A stretch of 64,000 nt of DNA from Chrysopilus asiliformis (lineage: Eukaryota > Arthropoda > Insecta > Diptera > Rhagionidae): NCBI GenBank assembly GCA_964034945.1, contig OZ035962.1, forward strand, positions 70,586,774 to 70,650,773. The letters run 5' to 3'. Position numbers and translations under genes: made by a program. Below, in pieces: positions 22,960 to 34,780 of this stretch. Under the pieces are notes generated by a model. That model saw only the letters and a program-made list of their open reading frames with translations. It was not told the origin of the DNA and made no database searches. Each line of letters begins with the position of its first letter. Position 1 is the stretch's first letter.

Positions 22960-23545
22960 TGGCAATTCTAAAAAGAGAAAAATGCCAAAAAGTAAAGTTT
23001 GTTGAAATATCGTGTTTTTTAATGCTACAAAATTTGATTCTCGAAGGAATTTTATGTGCTATGAAAAGTGTTTAGAGCAGTGCTATAAAAGTGTTTTTTG
23101 TAGTCCTGACATTCGTTTGAGGCGAGTATTTAACAGGCAAAAACAAAATGCACCTTTCCAACGACGATGGGAGCCAAAAAAATGTTCTTTCCGGGGTTTT
23201 AGTGAAATCTGTGGAACATTCCCTAACTAAACTTATCAAAAACTCTTTTCAGGGCATTTCAGTGCATTATATTATAATAAAACCAGCGTTAAAAAAATCT
23301 CAATGCAGCCCCGTTCCAATGTTATACGAAAATGTAAACATAACGCTGGCGTGATTTCATGGTATGTGTGTTATTTGACAGAACTCTTGTGCAGGGTTAT
23401 CAATGGATTCTGGTGGGTATTTCTGGTTTTTGGTATCAAGTGAAATTGATTTTGATCGACAGTGTTTTTGTCTCATTCGTGAAATTCATTTAGATGTAAA
23501 GGAGTAAAAGGGATTACTATTTCATGTGATTTCCGAAACTCTTCG
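22960..23545 (+). mobile_element. Diverged relative of the CATAG MITE
   Basis: Blocks occur in the same order as in 3324-3796: 'gaacattccctaac', 'gggcatttcagtgc', 'aatgtaaacataacgctggc' and 'aaaggagtaaaagggatta'. The ends could not be defined. Overlapping short frames at 23012-23354 are probably chance. Confidence 0.45.
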
Positions 23546-23852
23546 TTTTCTATAGTGTTGCTCTTTTGCCTACCGCGAGTGCACGAGAAACTGGGTTCGA
23601 GATTTATCTATTAGTTCTTTCATCATTGCTTTTAGCATTGAATCCTATTAGAATTTCTCGGCTTATACGGTTTGCAAAAACAAAAATAATACAACAAAAT
23701 TATTATATTATTTTTGCGGATGTTTTCACATCCAAATTTTCCCCCCAACAGGTCGGGCATTAGAGGCAATTTGCCTAAGCTCCTGGCATAAAATATATTA
23801 AAAAAATTATTAAGGTGTGCTAAACGAGTCGCCATGTCGAGTTTCGCGTTTA

Positions 23853-24002
23853 GCCCAATTCAGATTAACGATTGCGATTACGATTACGATTGAACTCCCT
23901 CAACCAATGAAATCAAAGCTTTCATTTTCCTATCGTTGAAAGCATCGATCTCATTGGTCGAGAAGCTTCAATCGTAATCGCAATCGTTAGTCTGAATTGG
24001 GC
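23853..24002. mobile_element. 150-bp TIR element
   Basis: GCCCAATTCAGATTAACG plus ATTGCGATTACGATT at the left pairs with the inverse at the right. TTTA is on both sides (23849-23852, 24003-24006). No coding. Confidence 0.72.
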
Positions 24003-24006
24003 TTTA

Positions 24007-25570
24007 GTGACTGGTTAGTAATCAGTAGCGCAGTCTGCAGTGTCCCACTCAATTACACCGGTTCGGACTCAACTGTTTAGTGACATGCGTTTCTCTTGAG
24101 TAGAGTCGTGTGCTAGGCATAAGTCAAATTAGCTCAGCCTGCTGAAATTCTCGACGAACCGCCACTGAATGTATCTCAAGAAAAAGAATCGAGTAAATGT
24201 AGTCTTGCCTTTTCTCAGAAAATAAATATAGCGGTATAAAAAATCTGAAACTTGAATTAGTACACTAAATCTTTAACATTTCTTAGCAAAATCTAAAAGT
24301 TGAATTAGTACACTAGCGTTTTCTTTTCATGCTTGGGATGTAGAAAACTCATTAAATTCAGGTTGCGACTTTCGTTGTCATTAAATATAGATGTATATAC
24401 GAGTAAGAGGAAACGCAATTCGGCATTAAGGACGCTAGAAATTCTTGGCGGTTAGATTAAGTGTTAAATCGCGGTATTACTGGCAATCAGCCATATAATA
24501 GATGATTGGTCTAATTTCGAAGTGTATCTTTTTCTCTAATTTTTCTGAATAGAAAAGGTTTATGTGCGTCATTGTGTTCAGATGAAATTTCTCTGAGATT
24601 AATATCAACAACGTTAAAACGTGTGTGTTATTTAGTGGCACTGCGGAAAAATACTTGAAGCGCAAGTTATTAATTAAATAGATATGTCGGCGGGCCAAAA
24701 TTATAACTGTTCAAAATTGAATTCAACATCGAAACTTGTACATGGCGGTGTAGTTTTACTCCGAATCAAACAAGTTACTTACAAGTTATCAAATAATTCA
24801 GATTAATTAAAATAGTTTGTATTATACTAAAGAGATGTGTTTAGAGTTATGAAATATTTAATTTTTTTTGTGAGAAAAAAAATTTTTGTATGGGGGGTGG
24901 GGTGGATTTACCGTACATATTCGAGAATATCCAAATAACAATTTTATTTGTATGGGAGTAGGGGGAAGCAAAGCAATGGTTCGACTTTTGTGCGCCGTAG
25001 CAAAACTAAAAAAATGTTTGTCATTAAGACCTAAAAAATGATAGGAGAAAAATCAGATTTTATAATCTAGGTTCTCCCAACAAGTGAAAAAAGTAAATTT
25101 GTAGAATGTTTTGGTAGCAATGGAGGTGTGTTGTTCATGGCAATGTTTCGTAGCAGTTTATCACCTTCCCAAGCTCAAATCTATGGTTGCTGCGATCAAA
25201 TCTATTTCACGGCATTGGACTGAAGAATGTGAATCGAATTTAATCGAATAATTGTGATTATTACGGAACCAATTGCCTGAAAATATTTTATTTATGAATG
25301 ACCTTTATTTGAGATGCTAGAAACTGGTTGGGTTGCTAATTTTTCAGTATTTTGATCGAAATATTTAATTGAAAATAGTTTTTTGAGGTTTGAAGTGCTA
25401 AATATAAAAAAAAAATCTCTTTGAGTTTTACCAAAATGTTTGCTTTTACTGAAATTAAATTTTTTTGCTCAAATTTATGTGCCGAAATTTCGGATTAGGT
25501 TTAGGTAATGCTTTTTCGGATAATGAAAATTTATACAGTTGACAGCAGTTCTTACGGTAATGAAAATTAG
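24007..25570. other. Unassigned stretch
   Basis: A 20-base phrase near 'gttgaattagtacacta' is repeated at about 24255 and 24300. Otherwise I see no gene, RNA or element ends. Confidence 0.5.
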
Positions 25571-25695
25571 TTAACCCTTAATTTATGAGGTGAAAATCAT
25601 ATGCGTAAATGATGAGGTGGTGTCCAATGGACTTGTTCTAATCACATACCAAATCCGTGCTTTTAACTCGGCACACAACACCATACTGTATGAAG

Positions 25696-27048
25696 CAGGG
25701 GCGTGGCGTGAGTTTTGAAGCTAGGGATGCAAATTTTAATTTTTTGGAATTTAATTGCCAACTTAAGGTTTTTATGTTATTAATAAAGGTATTTTTTGTG
25801 TTGTGAAAAAATGCATCTCTCGTTAGCTACTTAAATGAATGAAAATAAAATAATAAAAAGTTTAAAACTTTAAAATAACTTGTACTTTATGATTATGAAA
25901 ATGATTATGAAAAATGCATCCGATCTTTGATCCCCAGACTACGAAATTATAATGTGTTTGTTTTTAATTCGAGACACTTATATATCCGAATCGAGAGAAA
26001 AAGTAAATTGATGATCTTTTTGTATAAAAAATACAGTTATAAAATAAAATATTTACGATTGTCCGCATAAACCCGGATACACTTACAGATTGCCAAACGT
26101 TGTAATCCTTCGAAAAAAGTAAACAAGGCCAACAAAATAACTTTTGCTTATTTGCACAACCGCAAAGCCAATTAAAATCTTCGTAAACTTTGCCCGAAAA
26201 TCGTCTCGTACAACTTTTATTTACTGTTGTTATATTTAACTTTGGTTTTGGTCTCCCGCGATCAAGAATATTTTGTTTTTCTGAAAAAGATCGCGAACTA
26301 AATGATTGTTTTAATAAGCTATCGATTACACAACAATCTGCCATTTTTACCAAACTATTGAAATCACAAAAATCACACAATAAAAAGACACGCTAATAAA
26401 TAAACAATTTAAGACACTACTCACTACGCATGCAGAAACGCTACTACCAATTTGCCTTAATGCATTTTTTTTACATATTTTCACTCGGAAGCAACGATTC
26501 GAATTGCTTCACATCTTCCTGTTGCATATGACATTACGAGGCAAAAGAGAAATGATCGCCCGAAAGAAATTTTTATTTTTGGAATGGTTTTTTTAAACGC
26601 GAAAACCGCGTATTTTTTGTTCAAAAAGGTATGAATATTAGATATAGAATTACTCAAAACAAAATCATCTAAATGTCCTCCAAAAAAACTTTTTAAATAC
26701 GGATCTTAGTTTTTTAGTTATTTAAATAAAAGCGCAAATTATTTGACTTCTGCTGAGGTGGAAGCAATTTTTATTTTGCATCCACATTTTCTCTTTTCTC
26801 CAGTCGTTAACATAGGTTTTCATCTCTTAAAATTTAGTTTCATCTCACTTCGTACAAAACTCATAGATCTAAGTTGTATTGAAGCTACAAAGGGCACAAA
26901 ACAGTAACTCTAACAATAAACTCAAACTTAATTATGATCGAATTTTGAAAAAAAAAATGTTTCAACTTAAAAACTCAGTTACCAATATTTTTGTGAGATT
27001 TGTAAGGGATGCAATGCATCCCTTGCATCCAATGACGCCACGCCCCTG
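25696..27048 (-). mobile_element. hAT element with TTF-type transposase remnant
   Basis: CAGGGGCGTGGCGT and its inverse ACGCCACGCCCCTG are flanked by the 8-bp duplication GTATGAAG (25688-25695, 27049-27056). It carries the amino-terminal part of a transposase on the minus strand. It is internally deleted and lies inside the TTAA element 25575-27158. Confidence 0.9.
25964..26344 (-). pseudogene. hAT transposase N-terminal remnant (TTF-type zinc finger)
   Basis: From the ATG at 26344 the frame reads MADCCVIDSL...; about 60 residues on lies FNWLCGCANKQKLFCWPCLL and then NVW. W-L-C-x-C followed by F-C-x-x-C-L-L-F is the TTF-type zinc finger found at the start of ZMYM-like hAT transposases, where it binds the element ends. 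Directly after NVWQS the DNA reads GTAAGTG, a good splice donor, so the residues beyond it are probably intronic. The catalytic RNase H-like domain and dimerisation domain are missing. It cannot make active transposase. Confidence 0.78.
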
Positions 27049-27241
27049 GTATGAAGGTACTGAATATTTCAGAGTCACTGTGCTGAAAACATGAGAAATA
27101 CATAGCAAAGAGAGAAAAGTCAATGTGGGTCCTCTGGACCCACCTCATCAATTAAGGGTTAAAATAGCGGCTTGAGATCAAAAATATCGGGACGTACAAT
27201 ATCGACTATGCGAAAAAATCATTTTTTAAAGCGTGAAAACC

Positions 27242-27416
27242 AGGAGTGGAATTCCGTAACTTGATTCAAGCGTGTGTTTCGTGTTAGAGGAAAAAGTGGT
27301 ATTTGCTATCTCGGTTTCTCTCTGTCATTTATTTCGGTCGAAACAGAGACAGCGAATACTTCTTGTTCTTCTAACTCGAAACAAACGCTTGAAACAAGTT
27401 ACGGAATATCACTCCA
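27242..27416. mobile_element. TGGAGTG-terminal MITE, copy 2 (175 bp)
   Basis: Same length as and reverse of 16940-17114, with ends AGGAGTGGAATTCCGTAAC and GTTACGGAATATCACTCCA. No matching target duplication was found, so the ends may have decayed. Confidence 0.78.
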
Positions 27417-27599
27417 GGTCTCCTTTTTAATTTCTAGTTGCATATTATAAAATATTAATATTATAAAGAAAAGTCCAGATTTTTCAAAGATTACTGAACC
27501 GATTTTGATGAAACTGTACAATTAGGTTCGGAGTATCATTGAGATAGTTATAAATACGGGATATTACATTTTCCAAAAAGGATAAAAAAGTATATTTCC

Positions 27600-28165
27600 G
27601 TCAAAATTTACACTACATATAACGTGACAAATAAAATATTAGCTTATGTAAAAATATGATTTTTTTACAAAATCTGAAATAACTCGATAACGGTAAAATA
27701 TAGCGAATAACGGTAAAAGAAAAAACCTTTTTGGCTTTTAGCTCTGGAGTTACTCCTGACGCCTGGGTTGAAGAAAAACCATTCGATTTTGCCAGTTTGG
27801 CGTCAGTTCACTCTGGCAACGGCTCTTCGAGTTTAGCGCTGCTCACTCTTCGCGTTAAATACGCTACACCCACTTTTTAGTGGAAGCCGAATAACTTCAA
27901 TAAAGGGGCAGTCGTTTTTTTGAATTGCAAGAGCGGTTAAGAATTTCTTCCAAACTAATAGTATCTTGAAAAAACGTTAAAGGAAGGATTAAATATTTTA
28001 AAATTCTCTACATTTTTCTCTTTCACCACAAATAAATATCTTTTACCATTAGTACAATATTTCAGATTTTGTAAAATATGTAAAAATTCATATTTTTGTA
28101 AAAACTAAAATTTTATTCGTCGGATTTTAGTAAATCGTGCAGAAATGTAGATTTTGTTGAAACAT
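27600..28165. repeat. R1 repeat pieces in head-to-head arrangement
   Basis: 27610-27720 reads in the + orientation ('ctcgataacggtaaaata') and 28000-28165 in the - orientation ('ataaatatcttttaccatta', 'tttgtaaaatatg'). About 280 bases between them (27740-27960) are GC-richer and unassigned. Confidence 0.6.
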
Positions 28166-28241
28166 GTACATCAGATATTTTGAATATGCTAGACTTAAAA
28201 AGTGTAAAAAAGACGACACAGATAATAATTTTCATATTATT

Positions 28242-28468
28242 TAGGGATCGTTTACATCTGACACTTTTTCAGCGAATTTTATTCACAACCGTTTACAGAC
28301 GCTGGAATTCGAGTTTTTTCTTATAAAACCGTCCAAATAAATTCAAATTTTGACAACTTTTGCTAAGCGAATTTATTCTGCGATAGATGAACAAAACTCG
28401 CGGAATAAATTCTGAAAAAATTCGCGCAGAAATTAAAAAAAAAAATCACAAGTGTGAACGGGGCCCTA
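28242..28468. mobile_element. TAGGG-terminal repeat element
   Basis: Left TAGGGATCGTTTACA and right TGTGAACGGGGCCCTA are imperfect inverted repeats. Inner 'ttgacaacttttgctaagcg' and 'aatttattc' also occur near 11890 (reverse) and 44893, so it is a family. TAGGG ends suggest hAT, but no 8-bp duplication was found. Confidence 0.6.
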
Positions 28469-28766
28469 GAATTCCTTTAATTGGAAAAAATGATTGATCA
28501 GAATAATGATTTTAACTTTGTTTTTAAAACTTACTTTCATTCAAATTTTTTCGTCACAGTTTTCATTGTACAAGTAGTTATTTTAACATTTCCCTCGACT
28601 TCCTAAATAACCGTTACCAAACTTTGGCCTGGCCACCCGTCTTTTTTTGAAATGTTACTAAAAAATTACCAATTTTCTTTTTTTTTTATTTAATTCTATT
28701 ACAGTTTAGAGATTATAAAAATACCAAAGTAGCTATAGGTCAAATGACCTCACAAAGGTATTTTTT

Positions 28767-29987
28767 ATGAAAAAGCGAAAAAAATTGAATAGCGCCATAG
28801 CGATGAATAAGCTTCGATTGTTGATTGTCTCCGAACAAAATGAATTCGATAAGAAACTTTCGAGTAAAATAAAAAAATTCAGCAGCGAAAGAAATTTATT
28901 CTTCACCAATTTGTATAATAATTCCATAAATATGAACAATAACAGCAATAGTAATTTAAATAGTTACAACGGTGAAAAAGGCATTGAAAAAAGTAACAAA
29001 TCGTTTTTCCGGAACACAATCATCAAACGCTGTAAAAGTTCGAAAGATGTATCCCAATCATCAATAATTGAGAACTGTGAAAAGCCACGAGGAAGTTGCG
29101 ATGGTGATGAGAAATTCCAACGTCAATCGTTCAATTTGGACGAATTTGATCGAAGCTACCTGTTTTCCCAAAATAGGAAAAACATCGTTAAGGAACTTCG
29201 AAAGAATTTCGAAAACCAAAATGACAGCAGTTATCAGCAGCGTATGACTAGATCGCCAATATCGGAAAAACCACCGGCTGGCACGAGGAAAATTTCAACG
29301 TCGTTTCGGAAATGTGAGTTTTCTGCTCCGGACTTGGAAAAACGTTTGAGCCTCCGGGAAAAATCAGTCAATGACTTAGTCCAAAAACGGACCATAATGC
29401 GTCATTCATTCTACTTACATCGCAACGAGTACGACGACACATATGAAGTTGGCGACAATTGTAACGATTGCACACGTGTTAAAAACAAGGCTCGCCAATT
29501 GATCGAAATGTTCGGCCGAAATGAGCTTCCATTACGGCCGCCATTAAAAAATGGTGGAGTTCAAGCGAATGACCATCATCGGCGTATGGAGTGTAATAAC
29601 AATATTAACAATAATTCTTACTATATTGTTACAAACAATAACAACAACAATGAACACAATATGATTAACCAAAACTCCATCCATAAACCAAATTTAGATG
29701 CAATTTTCATAACTCGTAACAATTTACTCAACTCCAGTCAACAAAAGCGTCGATCACTAAATACTGCCATTGCACGTGATAAAAATTTATATCGTAATTT
29801 ATTGAGCGATAGCTTCGAAGATAGTAAATTTGGAATAAAAAAGAGTGGTAGTGTTAATAAAATCGATTTAGAGATATTAAAAAGTGAACTTGACGATTAC
29901 GTCGATCCAAAATGGCGATCGAGTATTGGATTAGGATATGGCTTCCGGTCACAACGTACGCTAAGAACAAATCGTAAGGTAAATTAA
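28767..29987 (+). CDS. Host gene exon, 406 codons, asparagine-rich protein of unknown function
   Basis: This is the longest frame in the window that does not belong to a transposon. The ATG follows an in-frame stop at 28716-28718 and a plausible splice acceptor (pyrimidine tract then ACAG at 28701-28704), so the start may lie in this exon. The protein is basic and polar: lysine-rich at the amino end (MKKRKKLNSAIA), asparagine runs near residues 51-65 and 276-300, and a dispersed pattern of serine-arginine stretches. 'LNSAIA' at the start and 'LNTAIA' near residue 333 look like a weak internal repeat. No membrane segment or known domain is visible. The end is ambiguous: AAG|GTAAAT at 29976-29984 could be a donor, or the TAA may be the true stop, as AATAAA follows near 30001. 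Base use is coding-like compared with the flanks. The function is unknown. Confidence 0.72.
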   Translation: MKKRKKLNSAIAMNKLRLLIVSEQNEFDKKLSSKIKKFSSERNLFFTNLYNNSINMNNNSNSNLNSYNGEKGIEKSNKSFFRNTIIKRCKSSKDVSQSSIIENCEKPRGSCDGDEKFQRQSFNLDEFDRSYLFSQNRKNIVKELRKNFENQNDSSYQQRMTRSPISEKPPAGTRKISTSFRKCEFSAPDLEKRLSLREKSVNDLVQKRTIMRHSFYLHRNEYDDTYEVGDNCNDCTRVKNKARQLIEMFGRNELPLRPPLKNGGVQANDHHRRMECNNNINNNSYYIVTNNNNNNEHNMINQNSIHKPNLDAIFITRNNLLNSSQQKRRSLNTAIARDKNLYRNLLSDSFEDSKFGIKKSGSVNKIDLEILKSELDDYVDPKWRSSIGLGYGFRSQRTLRTNRKVN

Positions 29988-30469
29988 ATTTAAAAAAAAC
30001 AATAAATAAAATATGCATAGTTCCTTCATTGTATTAAGGTACTTACTAAATACATAATTTTTGGTCATGAAATTGGATGTAACGATGGTTCGTCCATTTT
30101 CAAACCGTAATCCATTTTCATGAATGACCTCCTTATCAATCAGTCAACATTTTTATAAGATGACCAAATATATATTTTGTGTTTGAGCAACTCTGAACAG
30201 TGTTGGTCTGAATCCAAACGAAACAAATATAAAATATTTATTTAAAAATTAAAAATGTTACCATAATATGATAACAAAACGTTATCTAATTGTCATAAAA
30301 TAAAATATTTGATTAATTTTATTTATTTACAGAAAGTACCATTTGTTAGTTGGGTTTGGACGTTTAATTTAAATAACTACTTTTTGGCCCATTTCCACGG
30401 ACCAAATCCCACAAATATTTTTTCTAACGGACAGTTCCCATAAATTGAACCGAAATCTTGTGACCGTAA
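29988..30469. other. Downstream flank of the 406-codon exon
   Basis: AATAAA strings around 30001-30010 could be a polyadenylation signal. No other feature is seen. Confidence 0.45.
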
Positions 30470-30720
30470 AGCTCGATCCAGACTACACGATGTACGGGGT
30501 ACGAGATACGAGGTTTTTGGTTTCCTCGTACATGGAACTGCATCCACACTGCACAGGGTTTTGCTCATTCGTGTACGCGGTTACCACGTACGAGGATAAT
30601 CAAACAGCTTCTGATTTTACTCACTAGGTGAAACCATGTGCAAATTTCCCATCCAAACACTCGATGTTCGGGGTACGTGCCAACCTCGTACCCCGTACAT
30701 CGTGTAGTCTGGATCGAGCT
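30470..30720. mobile_element. PIF/Harbinger-like MITE
   Basis: Near-perfect inverted repeats of about 36 bases begin AGCTCGATCCAGACTACACG, and the element is flanked by TAA on both sides (30467-30469, 30721-30723). A 3-bp TWA duplication is typical of PIF/Harbinger. It is 251 bp and noncoding. Confidence 0.85.
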
Positions 30721-30815
30721 TAAGAGTGCGTTTACGAAAGCTTTCACTGTATATGTACACATAATACCCCCAAAAGGTTTTTTAGGTATTTTATTATAAA
30801 AAGCCTTCAAATCTA

Positions 30816-31863
30816 CACAGAAAGAAATAATTTTGTATTATTTACAAAATGGGTTTTGTTAAGCCTAACAAAAAAAAATTCGTAAATATTACTGAAGTTT
30901 TGTATATACTACGAAAAAATTAACCAATATTTTTTCGTATAGTTACTAAAATTTGTTAATATTACGAAGTACATTTTGTCAAATCTGATTTGCATCATTG
31001 CGTCATTACGATACACAAGCTTTTCTTAGTGGTCTCATTAGCCGCTGTAAGCATCCAATTCCCTGCTGTTAATGTTTGGATGCCTGCAGCAGGTAATTAG
31101 ACTACTAGTAGAACTGCGCCACACTTGTGCATGACGAAAAAATGGCGATGATTTTGTTAGTCGATTCGCCAGTTCTAAAAACTCGATTTTAAAGCGATTC
31201 CAATAATTTTTCATAAAACTGATGCAAAAAATCAGTTTTTGGAAAGCATTTCTTAGTTTAGACATTAGTTGGAATGCTTTTTTGAAATATTTTTTATCCC
31301 AATTTTTTTCAGATTTCGATAATTTTTTCCCATTTTCGAAAAATACTAAACGCGAATAGTATTTTTTCGAGGTAACACAACAACATTCGTCGAGAGAATT
31401 CATTCGTTTGAAGATTTTGTAAGAAAAATAATTCAAAATAAATTATTTTCATTTCGCATCATATTGGCCGTCATAAAACATTTCCTCCATACGAATATTC
31501 AATATAGAAACTATCAGAAACAAACAAGCATCTCTTAATTTTTGAAGTCATCACACTAAAACAATTTCCGCTCATTAGTTGCATATATTAAATTCTATGA
31601 ACACACACTAAGCAAGAAACAGAAAGAGATTCCATATCAACAAGAGAGATTTGTTTTTGTAATATTTACAAAATATTTGTAATATTTACAAAATATTTGT
31701 AATATTAACAAAATTTTTGGGAAAACGAAATACAAAAATACAAAAACTTAACAAAATTGACATCGTACCATTAACAAAATATTTTGTCGGCCCATGGGGG
31801 ACAAATGGTTTCGTTATATTAACAAACGTTTTCGTAATATTTACATACTTTTTATTTTCTGTG
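30816..31863. mobile_element. TA-flanked CAC-terminal element, 1.05 kb
   Basis: CACAGAAAGAAATAATTTTG at the left, CTTTTTATTTTCTGTG at the right, TA on both sides. Motifs of the type TTACAAAAT/ATATTAACAAA recur inside both ends, with a direct triplication of 'aatatttacaaaatatttgt' near 31660-31710. A 132-codon minus-strand frame (31038-31436) is lysine-rich and unrecognised; it may be captured or decayed sequence. Confidence 0.65.
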
Positions 31864-31865
31864 TA

Positions 31866-33169
31866 ATCTCACTGTAAATTAAAATAAATTTCCAATTTGT
31901 GTAATTATAGTAAATTTTTATAATATAAATTTACCATATTTGCTATTTTGCCGAGTTGAAATTATACAATATGTTCGCTTAAATTGTGAAAGGAATGAAA
32001 AGAAGTTTAACTCTGTGACCTGTAGTTACATAATATAGCATTTTGAGTAATATTAACTGTCGTCCGACTTTAACTTAAGACTTAAGAAGTCTTTGTTGGG
32101 TGTTTGGCATTCAGAATGTTGTTGTGCCCGGATCAAGCAACTTTGTGTTGAATGAAATTCTGCGGTGCATTGCAGTTAGATTAGAAAAAACCTGAATGAA
32201 AATAGGTTAGTAACGCTGTTCTACGGTATTTGAACAGGTTGTAAGAAAACGTGCAACTTGTTAATAAATAAAACAGGTGCTGGCGTTAAGAAGTAAGGGA
32301 AGTTACATGTAACTAGTCGGTTTACGTACATTTATTGATAAATTAATATAAATGTATTTGCATCCAACGGATCAAAGATTTTTATAGAATGCATTTCAAG
32401 TCTGGTTAGTTGAATAAGTTGATCTACAAATTTAGTTGGATAGTGATCTCCTCCATCCAGCATGTCAGTATTTATATTGGAAACCTTTTCGTATAATAAT
32501 AACCGTAAATTTCGATTAAAGAAAATCCATCGCTAATGACCTACATCATTCATAACAACAATTCTAAATGTATAATACATACAACATATCTACTTGTATG
32601 TACAAAATTTATAGAAATGGGTGCAAAATAAAAGACTAAGGAATTTTGAAAACTAGATCACTCATTTTAGATAAGAAAAATCTTAAAATATTGTATATTA
32701 AATGATTTTCACTGAAGTCAGCGTTGCAGTGACTTGTTTTATTTCTGACGACTTTTATGGGTTGATTATCAACCGTTGATAACATCGTTTTGAGATTTTA
32801 CTGGTCTGTCTTGTGGTTCGAAAATCTCCGAAATTGGAAAAGTTCGAAAATCTCCGAAAATTCGCCACAAAACCAGTAAAATCTCAAAATTTTGCCAATT
32901 ATCTACTATATCTCACAATATCTCATATTTTTGCTTATTGGGCTTATTGGGTCACAATAAAAGCCCAAGTAACCAAAAGTGGTTATATTCCGGTTAAATA
33001 ACCGTTTAGCAACCTTAGTTGCGTAACACATGACGTATAACGTCGCAATATCGATTCAGAAATTAGAACTGCATATCTCAAGCCGTTTTCGAGATACGCC
33101 ATTATTTAATAAAAAAATCAATTTTTTTCAATTATCTTGAAAAAACGGATTTTTGATGATTCAATATAC
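31866..33169. other. Unassigned AT-rich stretch with one hairpin
   Basis: At 32788-32889 an 18-bp stem (TTTTGAGATTTTACTGGT and its inverse) encloses two copies of 'ttcgaaaatctccgaaa'. It may be a tiny foldback element. The rest shows nothing I can name. Confidence 0.5.
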
Positions 33170-33290
33170 GAGATGAATTGAAGGGTATAATGTTTGATCC
33201 AAGTTTGTCTTTTACTGTTATCCGCTATATTTTACCGTTATTAAGATATTTTCATTAAAAGTTAAAAAAAAGATTGTTGCGAATTGCATT
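33170..33290 (-). repeat. R1 repeat fragment
   Basis: 'tattttaccgttattaagat' and the bases around it match the beginning of the window and the reverse of 14740-14790. Confidence 0.55.
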
Positions 33291-34204
33291 TTACAGGTAT
33301 ATTTGATCCTACACTGAGGGAAAATTGTCATTAGATTCAACGAAAAAACAGTTGAATCAAATAAAAAAATCTCTGAAAATTACTAAAATTTGATGGTTTG
33401 GTTTTAGATCAAAAACTTCAAGCGAATGAATTTTCTTGATAAATATAATAGTGATACCTCGCAAAAAACATACTCTCCTCGTAATATGTTGCAAAAAAAA
33501 AGGTTTTTGAAAACAAAATTTGAAAATATGGGCATACATTTTTTTACGAAAATTAACTCAAACTAATTTATAGACGAAGATATTATCTCTAAAACTAATT
33601 TTTTTTATTCAAATTGATGAAAAAATGAAGAAAAAGATTGTAAATGCGTGTTTAACAGTAGCAAAATCGCCATCTTTAATATAAACCATATCACCATCTT
33701 TACTTAATATTCTGCGTGCATAAAAACGATATAACTGTCTATTCATTCAAAACAAATGCTCGGTTATTTGTTTCGACTCCATGACGTAAGAAAGCGCGCT
33801 CTGCCCGACAGTCACGTTAGCTGATTGGGTATTTGTTTTAAATACTCTTCATTTAATTTTATATATTTATATTTAAATTAAATATCTGCATTTAAAATGA
33901 CCGGTTTGGTGTTCGTGTTTGCTACTTTCTCTTTTAATACACTCTCGAAAAAATGGAGTCGATTACGCACCGAAAGGGAGTTTGAGGGAGTCCATTACCT
34001 ATCGGAGAAAATCGAACTCCGGGCCACGGAGTTCACAACAATTCCCTATGGGTGTTAATTTTTAACAATTTTTCGGTGTTAAACCAACTTATTAGATGGC
34101 CCAAAAAAAACCTCGCAAATTCTCTTTTTTTGCAAGCATTTGAGATGTTATGAGTTTTTTTTCGTGTTTTCAAAGTTAATATTGACTTGTTAACAACTTT
34201 TCTT

Positions 34205-34285
34205 GAATGTCTCTGCCGGGACTCGAACACGGGACCTCTAGAATTGTAAACCATTTGCCTTCCCAATAGGCTGTTGAAGCCAATT
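34205..34285 (-). ncRNA. tRNA-like (pol III promoter) segment, nonfunctional
   Basis: On the minus strand a perfect B-box-like GTTCGAGTCCC follows, at tRNA-like distance, an A-box-like CCTATTGGGAAGG. The T arm pairs, but the acceptor stem does not pair and the anticodon stem is poor. It is probably a tRNA relic or SINE head inside the 33940-39321 element. Confidence 0.4.
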
Positions 34286-34510
34286 GGTAAGCCTCGTCTA
34301 AACGTGAACACCCTTTACAATGAAAATACTCCTAAAAGTAGTTGGAGTGAATTTTTGACTCCTTTTCGGAGTTAATTCAAAATTTAGGTCAAAACAGGGG
34401 GTCTATTATGGAATACGAGCGTAATCGTAACGATTGGGATTTGCCTGTTGTTGTTAGTAGAAAACACTAACCGTAACGATTGGGATTTGCCTGTTGTTGT
34501 TAGTAGAAAA

Positions 34511-34662
34511 TGTTAAGAGATCAATAGCTTGAAAGTTAAAATAAAACACAGTTGGGTTGCGATTAATATAATGATTATTGGACGACGATTCAAGTCGAAC
34601 TGAACAGATAGAATGGCTGTTAGTGTATTGTCGGTTATATTCTTTTGTTACAAATTCTAACA
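34511..34662 (-). repeat. copia 3' LTR
   Basis: 152 bp. It is the downstream LTR relative to the minus-strand ORF. Minus-strand sequence begins TGTTAGAATTTGTAAC and ends CTCTTAACA. It matches 38949-39100 throughout. 'GAATATAACC' near its start could serve as a TATA-like element. Confidence 0.93.
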
Positions 34663-34671
34663 CTTTCCCTC
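34663..34671 (-). other. copia polypurine tract
   Basis: GAGGGAAAG on the minus strand lies directly against the 3' LTR, where plus-strand DNA synthesis of an LTR element starts. Confidence 0.8.
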
Positions 34672-34780
34672 AATGCACTAACCCATCTTTAAACAAAAAA
34701 AGTTCATTACATTTTACTAATTCAAAAATTAAGAATTCATTGCATAATCATAATTTCAAAAAGAAGAAATACATTAGATG

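Larger units (their letters stand above)
25575..27158. mobile_element. piggyBac-like TIR element hosting a hAT
   Basis: CCCTTAATTTATGAGGTG faces CACCTCATCAATTAAGGG, between TTAA tetranucleotides (25571-25574, 27159-27162). CCCTT ends and TTAA duplication fit piggyBac. Without the nested hAT it would be about 220 bp and noncoding. Confidence 0.8.
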
